From Oscillospiraceae bacterium (GTDB lineage Bacteria; Bacillota; Clostridia; Oscillospirales; Oscillospiraceae), in contig WQVH01000002.1 of the NCBI GenBank assembly GCA_009781695.1, forward strand, positions 49,152 through 113,151: 64,000 bases of DNA, written 5' to 3'. This document shows, piece by piece, positions 1-8,595 of the stretch (its first letter is position 1; every line of letters starts with the position of its first letter). The notes beneath the pieces are model-generated. The model saw nothing but the letters and a program-made list of their open reading frames with translations. It had not been told where the DNA came from and searched no databases. The position numbers and the translations under genes are program-made.

Positions 1-89
1 GTTTCGACGATTTGGGAAGCTGCTTGATCGATGAGCTGATGATCGTATGCTTTGAGCCTGATTCTAATCATTTTTTTACTGACTGCCAT
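1..89 (-). CDS. rpsJ: 30S ribosomal protein S10, N-terminal part (runs off window edge)
   Basis: Reverse complement of 1-89 translates MAVSKKMIRIRLKAYDHQLIDQAASQIVE, typical S10 start; GGAGG-type RBS just upstream. Confidence 0.9.
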   Translation of the reverse strand, partial: MAVSKKMIRIRLKAYDHQLIDQAASQIVE

Positions 90-164
90 TTTTTCCTCCT
101 TATTATATGTATATCACATAGAGTTTTCCGAGAGAATTCTGCACACGATACCGTGCGTGTCATT

Positions 165-400
165 TGTGCCGATAAATGAAACCGGAAATTTTGTTTTCCG
201 GCTGGCTCATACACGCTAGAGCTCTCGTTGCAGCGTTTCTCAGCCGTCCGATTACACGCTGCCCATGCAGCGCCGGACTTGCTCCCCGAAAGTGACCAGG
301 CAGGTCAGTCTCGCCATCCGCAACGCTCTGCGGCGCTATGCCTGCAATCTCCCGGTTCATCGCAATGCGTGGCTTTAATATAAATAAAGCCGCTTAGGTA
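165..400 (-). ncRNA. Candidate structured RNA/leader upstream of rpsJ, ending in a terminator-like hairpin
   Basis: GC-rich block with nested inverted repeats on the minus strand (GTCCG..GCTGC-ATGG-GCAGC..CGGAC; CGTTGC..GCAACG), followed by CCGGAAA-ACAAAA-TTTCCGG (182-201) and a T-rich stretch. Flanks are AT-rich. Confidence 0.35.
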
Positions 401-740
401 GAATATCAAATATGCAAACCCTTGTCAACACAAAGTTTTGTTGTTTTTGAAAAATATTTTTGTATTGTCATACTGCTTACCCCGCCCAGAGCGGAATGAT
501 CTTAAGCCCATCTCTCAATGGAAGTATGTCATGAGCGAGACAAATGATACCACCCTCTCCAATATTGACATGCTTCAAATTAAATTTATGAAGTCATAAC
601 ATTCAATGTTAATATATCATAATGCCTGATGGAGTCAATATACTTAGTCAAAATATGAGCATATACCCTACCCACAAAGTAGGTTTGATGATATAATTAT
701 TATAAAATACGTTTAATTTATCATAGGAGGTTTAACCGTC

Positions 741-1007
741 ATGCCAATAATCTCATCATTCTATGGCATCATAATAAGAATGTACTTCAAAGACACAGAA
801 CAACACCACACACCTCATTTCCACGCTTCTTACGGCGATGCCAAAGCCGTATTTGATTTTGATGGAAATGTTCTCGCTGGTGCATTTCCGCCAAAGCAAA
901 CTAAGTATGTCATTGCATGGGCTGATATCCACTACGATGAACTTATCGCCCTTTGGAACATCATGCAGACGGATGAAGAATATTTTAAGATAAAGGGGTT
1001 GGAGTAA
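741..1007 (+). CDS. DUF4160 domain protein
   Basis: MYFKDTEQHHTPHFHASYGDAKAVFDFDGNVLAGAFP..., recognisable DUF4160 pattern; RBS aggaggt upstream. Confidence 0.85.
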   Translation: MPIISSFYGIIIRMYFKDTEQHHTPHFHASYGDAKAVFDFDGNVLAGAFPPKQTKYVIAWADIHYDELIALWNIMQTDEEYFKIKGLE

Positions 1008-1295
1008 ATGAAAATATACCCTAAATTAAAAGATGCAATTGCACTCGATGATTATCGCCTCTTACTCACATTCGAAGATGGTGCGCAACGAATATATAAC
1101 TTTAAACCGAATTTAAACCACAAATTTTATAAAATATTGTCTGACATACGATTGTTTAAAACCGCTAGTGTCAACAATGGAGAAATTGAGTGGGTAACCG
1201 GTCAAGATTTTTGCCCGCACACCTTATATGAACAGAGCGACCCGGTCAAATTTAAGCAATCAATCCAAGCTGCACTAGACGAACCTTATATCTAA
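1008..1295 (+). CDS. DUF2442 domain protein
   Basis: Immediately follows the DUF4160 ORF; DYRLLLTFEDGAQRIYNFKP... typical DUF2442. Confidence 0.8.
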   Translation: MKIYPKLKDAIALDDYRLLLTFEDGAQRIYNFKPNLNHKFYKILSDIRLFKTASVNNGEIEWVTGQDFCPHTLYEQSDPVKFKQSIQAALDEPYI

Positions 1296-1393
1296 ACTGC
1301 GATGCTTATCCCAGAAACGGTACGATGAGGACATCGCACCCTACAATGTTGCCTGCAGCTAAGTGTCTAGCTTGATGATATTCTGCACCACAG

Positions 1394-1439
1394 CAAACGC
1401 AAACTCCCCCGGATAATCCGAGGGAGTTCGTTTGTTTTT
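1394..1439. terminator. Bidirectional intrinsic terminator between convergent genes
   Basis: CAAACGCAAACTCCCCCGGATAATCCGAGGGAGTTCGTTTGTTTTTA long inverted repeat plus T tract. Confidence 0.85.
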
Positions 1440-1481
1440 ACACAGTGATCATATGATCATTATGATTGGGTTTAAACGACC

Positions 1482-4220
1482 TTATTGGAGTGGGTTATTT
1501 ATTACAACAAACAGTGCATCGCCTGCGCGATCAAATACGATGCTGATCATAACTGGTCCTGCAGTATCAATACGATTTCTCAAGGATATCGCATCATTTA
1601 TGGCAGGAGTAACCCCGCTTTGATCAATGAATGTAGTTGCATTGGTTATAACTGCGGAGTACTCGTTGCCAGCATCAACAAATGTAACTACGTTGTTAAG
1701 TCCGTTTGGTGTCGCATACACGCGTGAAAACACACCTAAGTTCTCATATACATCATTGATGGTAGCTTCCAGTTCAAATCTGTTATCACTGTCTACTGTG
1801 AAGTTATAGAATCTGTTTTCTATAGCACCTTCAGGGTTTGTGTTATCTCTGATCGGAATCCAACCTGTGGGAATGGCTTCCGGACCCGGCCATGTCCAAT
1901 CAAAAGTATTACCATCGATATCCCATGCTTGAGCCATTCTATAGGTTACGCCATCAATGTTTACAGTGTGATGGAAGATGTTACCTGTTCCACGCACGAA
2001 AATGGTTGTAGATGGACTTACGCTCTGCTGAGCAGTAGTACCGATCCAAAGTGCAGTGATTACAGGTGCTTGACCGCTTTGTCTGTACTCAACAACTGCA
2101 ACGATGTTATTAGCAGTTAACCCAGGAAGACCGCTCATTGGTCCTTGAACTCTGATGTTCCTGTCTCTGACTGTGAACTCAAAGTTTGGTTGACCTGCTC
2201 TTTGTCCCCAGAAGAAGTACATTGCATCATCTGCAAAGCGAAGTACACGACCGCCAACATTCAGTGTTGCTTGATTAGGAGCAATCGAAGTATTTGCTGC
2301 AATTGGCGCGGTCATCGAGGATACAGATGCTGTTCCGACAGCAGGAGCCGTTGCTAGGTTAAGATTGTTGACTACTGTAGCACTTGTTGAACCAACAAAA
2401 TATTGTCTGGTTGCTACAACATTGTTGCCGCTACCTGATACGCGAACGATCTCACCAGGTTCAATTGTTCCGCCCACTACGCCGCCTGTGAGAGCAACAG
2501 ATGCTACTGTACCGTCAGGGTACCAACCTCTGAGCAGCGGCACAAGTAGACCACCCTGTAGGGTTTGCTGATTTGCATCTCTAACGAAAACGATGTTGCG
2601 TGTGGAGATACCGCGAGTTTCGGTATCAACAATAAATCCAAACTCGTCAAGGAGTACTGTAACTTCTTGATTAGGACCTGTCATCGTAGCTCTACGTGCA
2701 CCTTCAGTCAGGACTCTGGCTCTTGTGTATGATGTACCAGCGACAGTCAGGGCACCTGCACTATTTGTGAAGTTTACCATATGGGATGATGTAGTCAAAG
2801 TGCCGCTAACTACTTCAGGCATTGCGATTTGACCGACTTGCCATTCACCGTTTCTCCATACAGGAGTTACGAGGACTCTGTCGTCAACACGCAAATCTGT
2901 AGCATCATCAAATAGACTATGAAGCGGGCCTATTCTCATGGATGCGCCGCCATAGTTCGCTTCACCGAATACTGCTGAGCGGATATCATCCTGCTCATCG
3001 GCTGTAATCAGAGCAAAATGAGTCTCTCTGGCACCTGCGTCAACACGTCTTACTTGAGCGATGTCAGTTCTAATAACTACGACATCGGTGATATTGTTTG
3101 TAGAAGCACTGACATAAACCTCAACAACAACACCGTTACCGGTTAGACGTGAAATTTGCTCGCCGGTGTTTGCATTAGCAGGGATACCGTTTAACGTTGC
3201 GTGACCAAAGTTAACATAACCATCGGATAAAATTTCCCATCCATTACCGCTGCCACGAGTAAAGCCGTTACCATTTACAAATCTTTGAATAAACGCATCT
3301 GTGTTGAAGTTACGAATTTCTTCGTTAACTGCTGCGGTGCTTGTAAATCTGTTGAATGTAACTGCTGCCTCTCTTGCATATGTGCCTATTTCGATTCCTC
3401 TGAGTGTGAATCTGTCAGAAGGACGACCCCACATATCAGCAACAGAAAGTCTTCTGGCGTTGATGGGTGCGGGCTCAAAGATTCTGCTCCAAATGGTTTG
3501 GAGGTTCTCTGCGTCGCCTGTTACATCGATACCTTGGAGAAGGATCGGTACATAAGCTTGTCTGTCAGCACTCCAGTTTACAAAACGAAGGCCAACAGCA
3601 CTTCTGGTTGTGTTTAGTGCATTAAATGCATAACGGAATACTTCTTCACGTGTTGCAGCTGCTGTGAAGTCAGCGTTGCCCGAAAGCACACGCCATTGCA
3701 TACCATCAACGACTGCGTTGGTTTGCCATCTTGGGCCTGTGTATTCGCCATTAACGCCGAAACCTACTGCACGCAAGAACATAGTTGCCAGCTCAGCACC
3801 GGTAACAGGAGCTTGCGGATCAAAGAGGTCGTCGCCTACGCCGATGACGATGCCACGCTCATGCAAGTAAGCAATTGCGCCGGATGCAAAAGCAAGACCA
3901 GATACGCCGTCAACATCACGGAAGCCTGTTCTACCCGGAGGTAGTTGGTCAGCCGAATTCGGGCCTAGCAGTATGCGTGCAACGATTGTTGCCGCTTCTG
4001 CACGGGTGATTGTGCGTTGTGGGAAGATGTTGCCATCCTCACCGCGTAGGACGTTGACTGCTGCAAGCACGTCAAGCGCCATCAGATGTTGCGGTGATAC
4101 GTCGGCTGCGTCATTGAAGCTGGCCACAGTTGTGAGGCCAGTTGCGCCAGCGAACGGAACCATTGTGAGCGCCATGACGAGTACAAGTAACACTGCAAAG
4201 GATTTCTTGAGTTTTCTCAT
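1482..4220 (-). CDS. SLH-domain surface protein (probable S-layer-type protein)
   Basis: 912 aa; signal peptide (MRKLKKSFAVLLVLVMALTMVPFAGA); N-terminal SLH repeats (ITRAEAATIVARILLG; FRDVDGVSGLAFASGAIAYLHERGIVIG; FDPQAPVTGAELATMFLRAVGF). Confidence 0.85.
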   Translation of the reverse strand: MRKLKKSFAVLLVLVMALTMVPFAGATGLTTVASFNDAADVSPQHLMALDVLAAVNVLRGEDGNIFPQRTITRAEAATIVARILLGPNSADQLPPGRTGFRDVDGVSGLAFASGAIAYLHERGIVIGVGDDLFDPQAPVTGAELATMFLRAVGFGVNGEYTGPRWQTNAVVDGMQWRVLSGNADFTAAATREEVFRYAFNALNTTRSAVGLRFVNWSADRQAYVPILLQGIDVTGDAENLQTIWSRIFEPAPINARRLSVADMWGRPSDRFTLRGIEIGTYAREAAVTFNRFTSTAAVNEEIRNFNTDAFIQRFVNGNGFTRGSGNGWEILSDGYVNFGHATLNGIPANANTGEQISRLTGNGVVVEVYVSASTNNITDVVVIRTDIAQVRRVDAGARETHFALITADEQDDIRSAVFGEANYGGASMRIGPLHSLFDDATDLRVDDRVLVTPVWRNGEWQVGQIAMPEVVSGTLTTSSHMVNFTNSAGALTVAGTSYTRARVLTEGARRATMTGPNQEVTVLLDEFGFIVDTETRGISTRNIVFVRDANQQTLQGGLLVPLLRGWYPDGTVASVALTGGVVGGTIEPGEIVRVSGSGNNVVATRQYFVGSTSATVVNNLNLATAPAVGTASVSSMTAPIAANTSIAPNQATLNVGGRVLRFADDAMYFFWGQRAGQPNFEFTVRDRNIRVQGPMSGLPGLTANNIVAVVEYRQSGQAPVITALWIGTTAQQSVSPSTTIFVRGTGNIFHHTVNIDGVTYRMAQAWDIDGNTFDWTWPGPEAIPTGWIPIRDNTNPEGAIENRFYNFTVDSDNRFELEATINDVYENLGVFSRVYATPNGLNNVVTFVDAGNEYSAVITNATTFIDQSGVTPAINDAISLRNRIDTAGPVMISIVFDRAGDALFVVINNPLQ

Positions 4221-4543
4221 GTAACTCTCCTTTCAAATTTTGCCCATTTTGGGACTTTTAATTGGGAAACATAATGCTTCCTCTACGAGCGCAATAATAG
4301 CATAGCGGGTAGACTGCGTCAATAATATTTTCCGAGTTGTAATATTAATGAAATATAAGCTTTTTATAAATATGCGGAGCAAAGCTCTGAGAGGGGTTTA
4401 TTAGGATAATAATTGAGATTTGTTGGTATTTAATGTTATTACTTTCTGTGTACAATTTCAAGGGAAAATCCACAAAACTTTTTTAGTGACCCGCCCCCCA
4501 ATCCTTGTACCATAAACTAACAAAAAAGGAATGGTGACCTGAA

Positions 4544-5326
4544 ATGGGAAGAAAGAATTACACGCCAGAGCAGATAATCGCAAAACTAAGAGAAGTGGAG
4601 TTGTTTTGCGGTCAAGGTAAAACAATAAGTGAAGCAGCTCGTCAAGCCGAAATAACAGAACAGACATATTATCGTTGGCGTAAGCAGTACGGAGGGATGA
4701 TGCGAAACAATGGTCGGCAGATAAATCCCAAACGCGTAGAGCGTATATGGCGAGAGGAGGGTTTGAAATTACCTAAAAAGCAGACAAAAAAGCGGCGTCT
4801 TTGGCTGAATGATGGAAGTTGTGTCAGACTACGCCCAACCCACCGCAATCACGTGTGGAGTTATGATTTCATGGAAGATAAGACGATGGATGGCAGAAAG
4901 ATACGTATTTTTAATGTTATTGACGAACATCGACGCGAATGTCTTGCCTCAATTCCCCGCCGCAGATGGCGGAACAATGATGTAATCGAAGTATTGGCAG
5001 AGTTAATGCTACTCAAAGGCACACCTGAATATCTACGAAGTGACAATGGCCCTGAATTCACCTCAAAGAAAGTGCGTAAATGGTTAGAAAATGCAGGTGT
5101 GATTACGACCTACATTGAACCCGGCAGCCCATGGGAAAATGGCTATTGTGAAAGTTTCAATGCGAGAATGCGTGATGAATTCTTAAATGGTGAGTTATTT
5201 GGAAATATGTACGAGGCAGAAGTGTTGACCAAACGTTGGGTTGAGTATTATAATACCGTAAGACCTCATTGTGCATTGGGAGGTAAACCACCTGCTCCAC
5301 AAAGCATTGTTCCGCTGTCGGCATAA
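4544..5326 (+). mobile_element. IS3-family transposase, internally deleted single-ORF form (OrfA N-terminus fused in frame to OrfB catalytic domain)
   Basis: MGRKNYTPEQIIAKLREVELFCGQGKTISEAARQAEITEQTYYRWRKQYGGM (OrfA HTH) joined to INPKRVERIWREEGLKLP...HVWSYDFMED...RSDNGPEFTSKK...NGYCESFNARMRDEF (OrfB with DDE residues). Confidence 0.9.
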
Positions 5327-5331
5327 CCTGT

Positions 5332-5415
5332 TATGACGCATTGCATACACAAGGGAAAGATTATATAGTCGATGAGCTTATTGAGCTGATGAAAAAGGAA
5401 GGCGTGTCCATATGA
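5332..5415 (+). pseudogene. C-terminal remnant of a DUF3791-like protein
   Basis: Frame gives YDALHTQGKDYIVDELIELMKKEGVSI*, directly abutting the IS; stop overlaps next ATG (ATATGA). Confidence 0.55.
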
Positions 5416-5702
5416 TTCTATATCATGGTTCTTATGCGGCGATCGAAAAGCCGAATATTTCTTTTTCCAGACTGCGCACAGATTATAGGGGCAGAGGTAT
5501 TACAATGACAGCAAATCGAACATTGGTCGGACACAAATGCGCCGGTGTCATTAAAACATATGCCGAGATGTACAACATTCCTCGAAGAGAGTCTTTTGAC
5601 ATATTCTATATATCGGAGCTTTACTATTACATCGTTAACGGCATTTCTGATATGCATGCCGAAGCGATGGCTATCTGGCCGAAGAGCTTCAAATGGAAAT
5701 AG
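5412..5702 (+). pseudogene. Scrambled DUF3990/DUF3791-like fusion remnant
   Basis: Starts MILYHGSYAAIEKPNISFSRLRTDY (DUF3990-like), then switches to GVIKTYAEMYNIPRRESFDIFYISELYYYIVNGISDMHAEA (DUF3791-like). Confidence 0.55.
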
Positions 5703-5820
5703 ATAGAAGATGAAGATAAGATGCAATACATTGTTTTTTGTTGTGGGTTATTGTCAATAGTGGTACAATATCGTCATGTAATCGTATAAGAATTAAAAAT
5801 ATGGAATTGGTGTTATTATA

Positions 5821-7392
5821 ATGAAACGTAAAATTATTTCAGCGGTATTGAGCCTGTGCCTCGCAATGGCGCTTTGCGTTCCTGCAATGGGGGCGATGAG
5901 TCTTGCAAATTTTGTACGTGTTCGTACTTATCAAGAAGCGTTTTCTGATGTACCGGAGACCGCTTGGTTTTCCGAAAGTGTCATAAGCGTGTTTGAGCGT
6001 GGAATCATGGATGGTAGAGGCCAAGGTATGTTTGATCCACATGGTCAACTTACTATTGCAGAGACGATAAAAATCGCTGCCTCCATTCATCGGAATTTTC
6101 ACTCCGGGTCAATGGAGTTTCCCCAAGGCGCACCTTGGTATATGCCTTATGTGGATTACGCACATAGACATGGACTCCATATAGGTGCTTTCAGAAGTTT
6201 CAATGTTCCGATTACCAGAGCCGATTTCGCTGCAATTATGGCTACTGCGCTCCCTGATGAGGCGCTGACTCCTATAAATCACATTGACAATGGCGGGATT
6301 CCGGATGTCTTTGAAAGTTTTAGTTATGGTCAGGCTGTCTATATGCTTTATAGAGCCGGTGTACTTACCGGATCTGACAGTTATGGAACTTTTTTCCCCG
6401 GCAGAACACTTTCACGTGCCGAGGCTGCAACCATTGTCAATCGAATGATTGATGCTGATGCACGTGTACTCCAAATGCGCAAAGTCCCGCTCACTTCGGA
6501 ACAGGTCTATGCGGGCGCTTCACCGGCGGTGTTTTTGATTCATGTCTACGATAGGAATGATGAGTTGGTCAAGCATGGCAGCGGCTTCTTTATCTCTGAT
6601 GATGGCCTGGCAATTACAAATTATCACGTGGTTGTCGGCGGTGGATCAATTTTTATCACTATGTATGACGGTGAGGAATTTGAAGTTGCGGGGCTTTATG
6701 ACTTTGATCGCTTAAATGATACCGCACTGATTCGGGTTCATGGCGAAGATTTTCCTTATTTGAATGTCTCAGATACGCCTCTGCAAACCGGAGCAACGGT
6801 ATATGCCCTCGGCAGTCCGCTTGGATTGCAGGCCTCTTTTTCCCGCGGAATAGTCTCGCAAGCCCGGCGCGAGCTTTATGGAATGACTTTTATCCAGCTT
6901 GATGCCGCTATTTCAACAGGCAGTAGCGGCGGAGCGCTTCTGGATGCTTTTGGCCGTGTGGTCGGTGTTACGACTGCAACTATGGTCGGTGCACAAAATA
7001 TAAACCTCGCTGTGCCTATTGATTATTTCACCATACTTGAGCGCACAGCATATACGCCGTTTTCCGAGCATTTAATTCCCACTGTTTATTTTGATGGATT
7101 TTATCCCGCTCCGGATTTTGGCGCACACTTTGGTGTGAGAGCGTGGGATACAAGGTTTGCTTTGGGTGGTACGTCTTTTTCATATCGTGTCAGCGACATT
7201 CCCGGCGATGTGATGGATGTTATTGAGCTGTATGCGCATATTATCGAGCAGAATTTGTTTGAGCATATGGGTGATATGGTTATCAGTGGGAATGTGCTCA
7301 CGAGATTCTATAATGCACAGCATGATGTCATTGTGTCTTTTGGACTTGAGGTGATTCGGTCTGTAGAGGTCTTTACCGTTAATGTAGCGTAA
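5821..7392 (+). CDS. SLH-domain-anchored trypsin-like (S1C/HtrA-type) serine protease
   Basis: Signal peptide, SLH repeats, then GSGFFISDDGLAITNYHVV...DRLNDTALIRV...STGSSGGALLDAFGRVVGV (His/Asp/Ser triad). Confidence 0.9.
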   Translation: MKRKIISAVLSLCLAMALCVPAMGAMSLANFVRVRTYQEAFSDVPETAWFSESVISVFERGIMDGRGQGMFDPHGQLTIAETIKIAASIHRNFHSGSMEFPQGAPWYMPYVDYAHRHGLHIGAFRSFNVPITRADFAAIMATALPDEALTPINHIDNGGIPDVFESFSYGQAVYMLYRAGVLTGSDSYGTFFPGRTLSRAEAATIVNRMIDADARVLQMRKVPLTSEQVYAGASPAVFLIHVYDRNDELVKHGSGFFISDDGLAITNYHVVVGGGSIFITMYDGEEFEVAGLYDFDRLNDTALIRVHGEDFPYLNVSDTPLQTGATVYALGSPLGLQASFSRGIVSQARRELYGMTFIQLDAAISTGSSGGALLDAFGRVVGVTTATMVGAQNINLAVPIDYFTILERTAYTPFSEHLIPTVYFDGFYPAPDFGAHFGVRAWDTRFALGGTSFSYRVSDIPGDVMDVIELYAHIIEQNLFEHMGDMVISGNVLTRFYNAQHDVIVSFGLEVIRSVEVFTVNVA

Positions 7393-7434
7393 GATGCAGT
7401 ATAATTTGTTACAGATGGGAGCTTGTAAGTCGAT

Positions 7435-8142
7435 ATGCTGGGTGTAGCGGTTAATTTTGTTGCTATTTTGATTGGCGGAGTCATTGGACTGCTTGTAAAA
7501 AAGGGCATACCTGAGCGGTTTTCGTCTGCGATCATGGCGGGTATCGGATTGTGTATCTTGTTTATAGGTATCTCCGGTGCGCTTTCCGGCGGGAGTATCA
7601 TCAATCTGATTATTACCATTGTGCTCGGCGCCGCTGCCGGCACTGCGCTAAGAATTGATGATCGCTTAAATCAACTGGGGCAAAAAATTGAGCAGCGATT
7701 TTCATCTTCCGATAGCAACGGCGGCAAAAATCGACCGTCTATATCCCAAGGGTTCGTGACATCTTCCTTGCTCTTTTGCATCGGCGCAATGGCAATTGTG
7801 GGCTCAATCAATTCCGGCCTTGTGGGGGATCATTCGATTCTCTTTACGAAGTCTACTATAGATATGATTTCGGCTTTGATCTTGACTGTTACGCTGGGTG
7901 TCGGGGTTTTATTTTCGGCTGGAGCTGTTCTGATTTATCAGGGGCTTATTGTGCTTCTGGCACAAGCGCTCCGTCCGCTTCTGGAGAGTTATTCACTTAT
8001 TGCTGAAATCAATGGCGCAGGGTCTATTCTTATTGTCGCGCTGGGGTTAAACATGTTGGGTGTTGCTAAGATTAGGGTTGCGGATTTCCTGCCTGCGATC
8101 TTTCTTGCGCCGGTGGTTTATTACGTGTCGGGGCTGTTCTAG
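7435..8142 (+). CDS. DUF554 family membrane protein
   Basis: Hydrophobic; GVAVNFVAILIGGVIGLLVKKGIPERFSSAIMAGIGLCILFIGISG and C-terminal GLNMLGVAKIRVADFLPAIFLAPV. Confidence 0.85.
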   Translation: MLGVAVNFVAILIGGVIGLLVKKGIPERFSSAIMAGIGLCILFIGISGALSGGSIINLIITIVLGAAAGTALRIDDRLNQLGQKIEQRFSSSDSNGGKNRPSISQGFVTSSLLFCIGAMAIVGSINSGLVGDHSILFTKSTIDMISALILTVTLGVGVLFSAGAVLIYQGLIVLLAQALRPLLESYSLIAEINGAGSILIVALGLNMLGVAKIRVADFLPAIFLAPVVYYVSGLF

Positions 8143-8167
8143 CAAAATACGTCCCTCAAACAGCTTC

Positions 8168-8200
8168 AGCGCCCTCGAAAGGGCGCTTTCATATTTTTGT
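8168..8200 (+). terminator. Intrinsic terminator
   Basis: AGCGCCCTCGAAAGGGCGCTTTCATATTTTT after the DUF554 gene. Confidence 0.85.
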
Positions 8201-8214
8201 GATATCGTATACAG

Positions 8215-8400
8215 TTACTTCTTTCGCCCATATACGAGATAGATGATCAGCACGATAATGGATATGATGCCTATCGGGCTAAACACAAATCTCCAGATCA
8301 TGCCGGTAATTAGGCCAATCAGGCTCATTACGAATCCAATCACGGACAGTCCAATAATCACCGCCAGTATGATTAGAATAGGAAATGGTATTCTGTTCAT
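8215..8400 (-). CDS. Small hydrophobic membrane protein
   Basis: 61 aa, two TM-like segments; RBS-like sequence upstream; not covered by other genes. Confidence 0.5.
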   Translation of the reverse strand: MNRIPFPILIILAVIIGLSVIGFVMSLIGLITGMIWRFVFSPIGIISIIVLIIYLVYGRKK

Positions 8401-8595
8401 TCGTCTTCTCCTTTTGTTGATGGTAGGTTACAGGTGTTCTTCATTGCAGGCAATCTGCCTATCTCTTTCTCAGATATATTTTACTTTATATTTTGCGTTT
8501 TAACAATAGGGCACAAGATTAAACGTACATTAAGAATTTGCACAAAAGTGATAAAAAGTGTCGCTTAATCCATCTTTTTTTGATATACTGTTTAT

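Noticed and set aside
160-360. 66-aa minus-strand ORF upstream of rpsJ
   Set aside because: No RBS or domain; coincides with a region rich in inverted repeats, more likely RNA structure.
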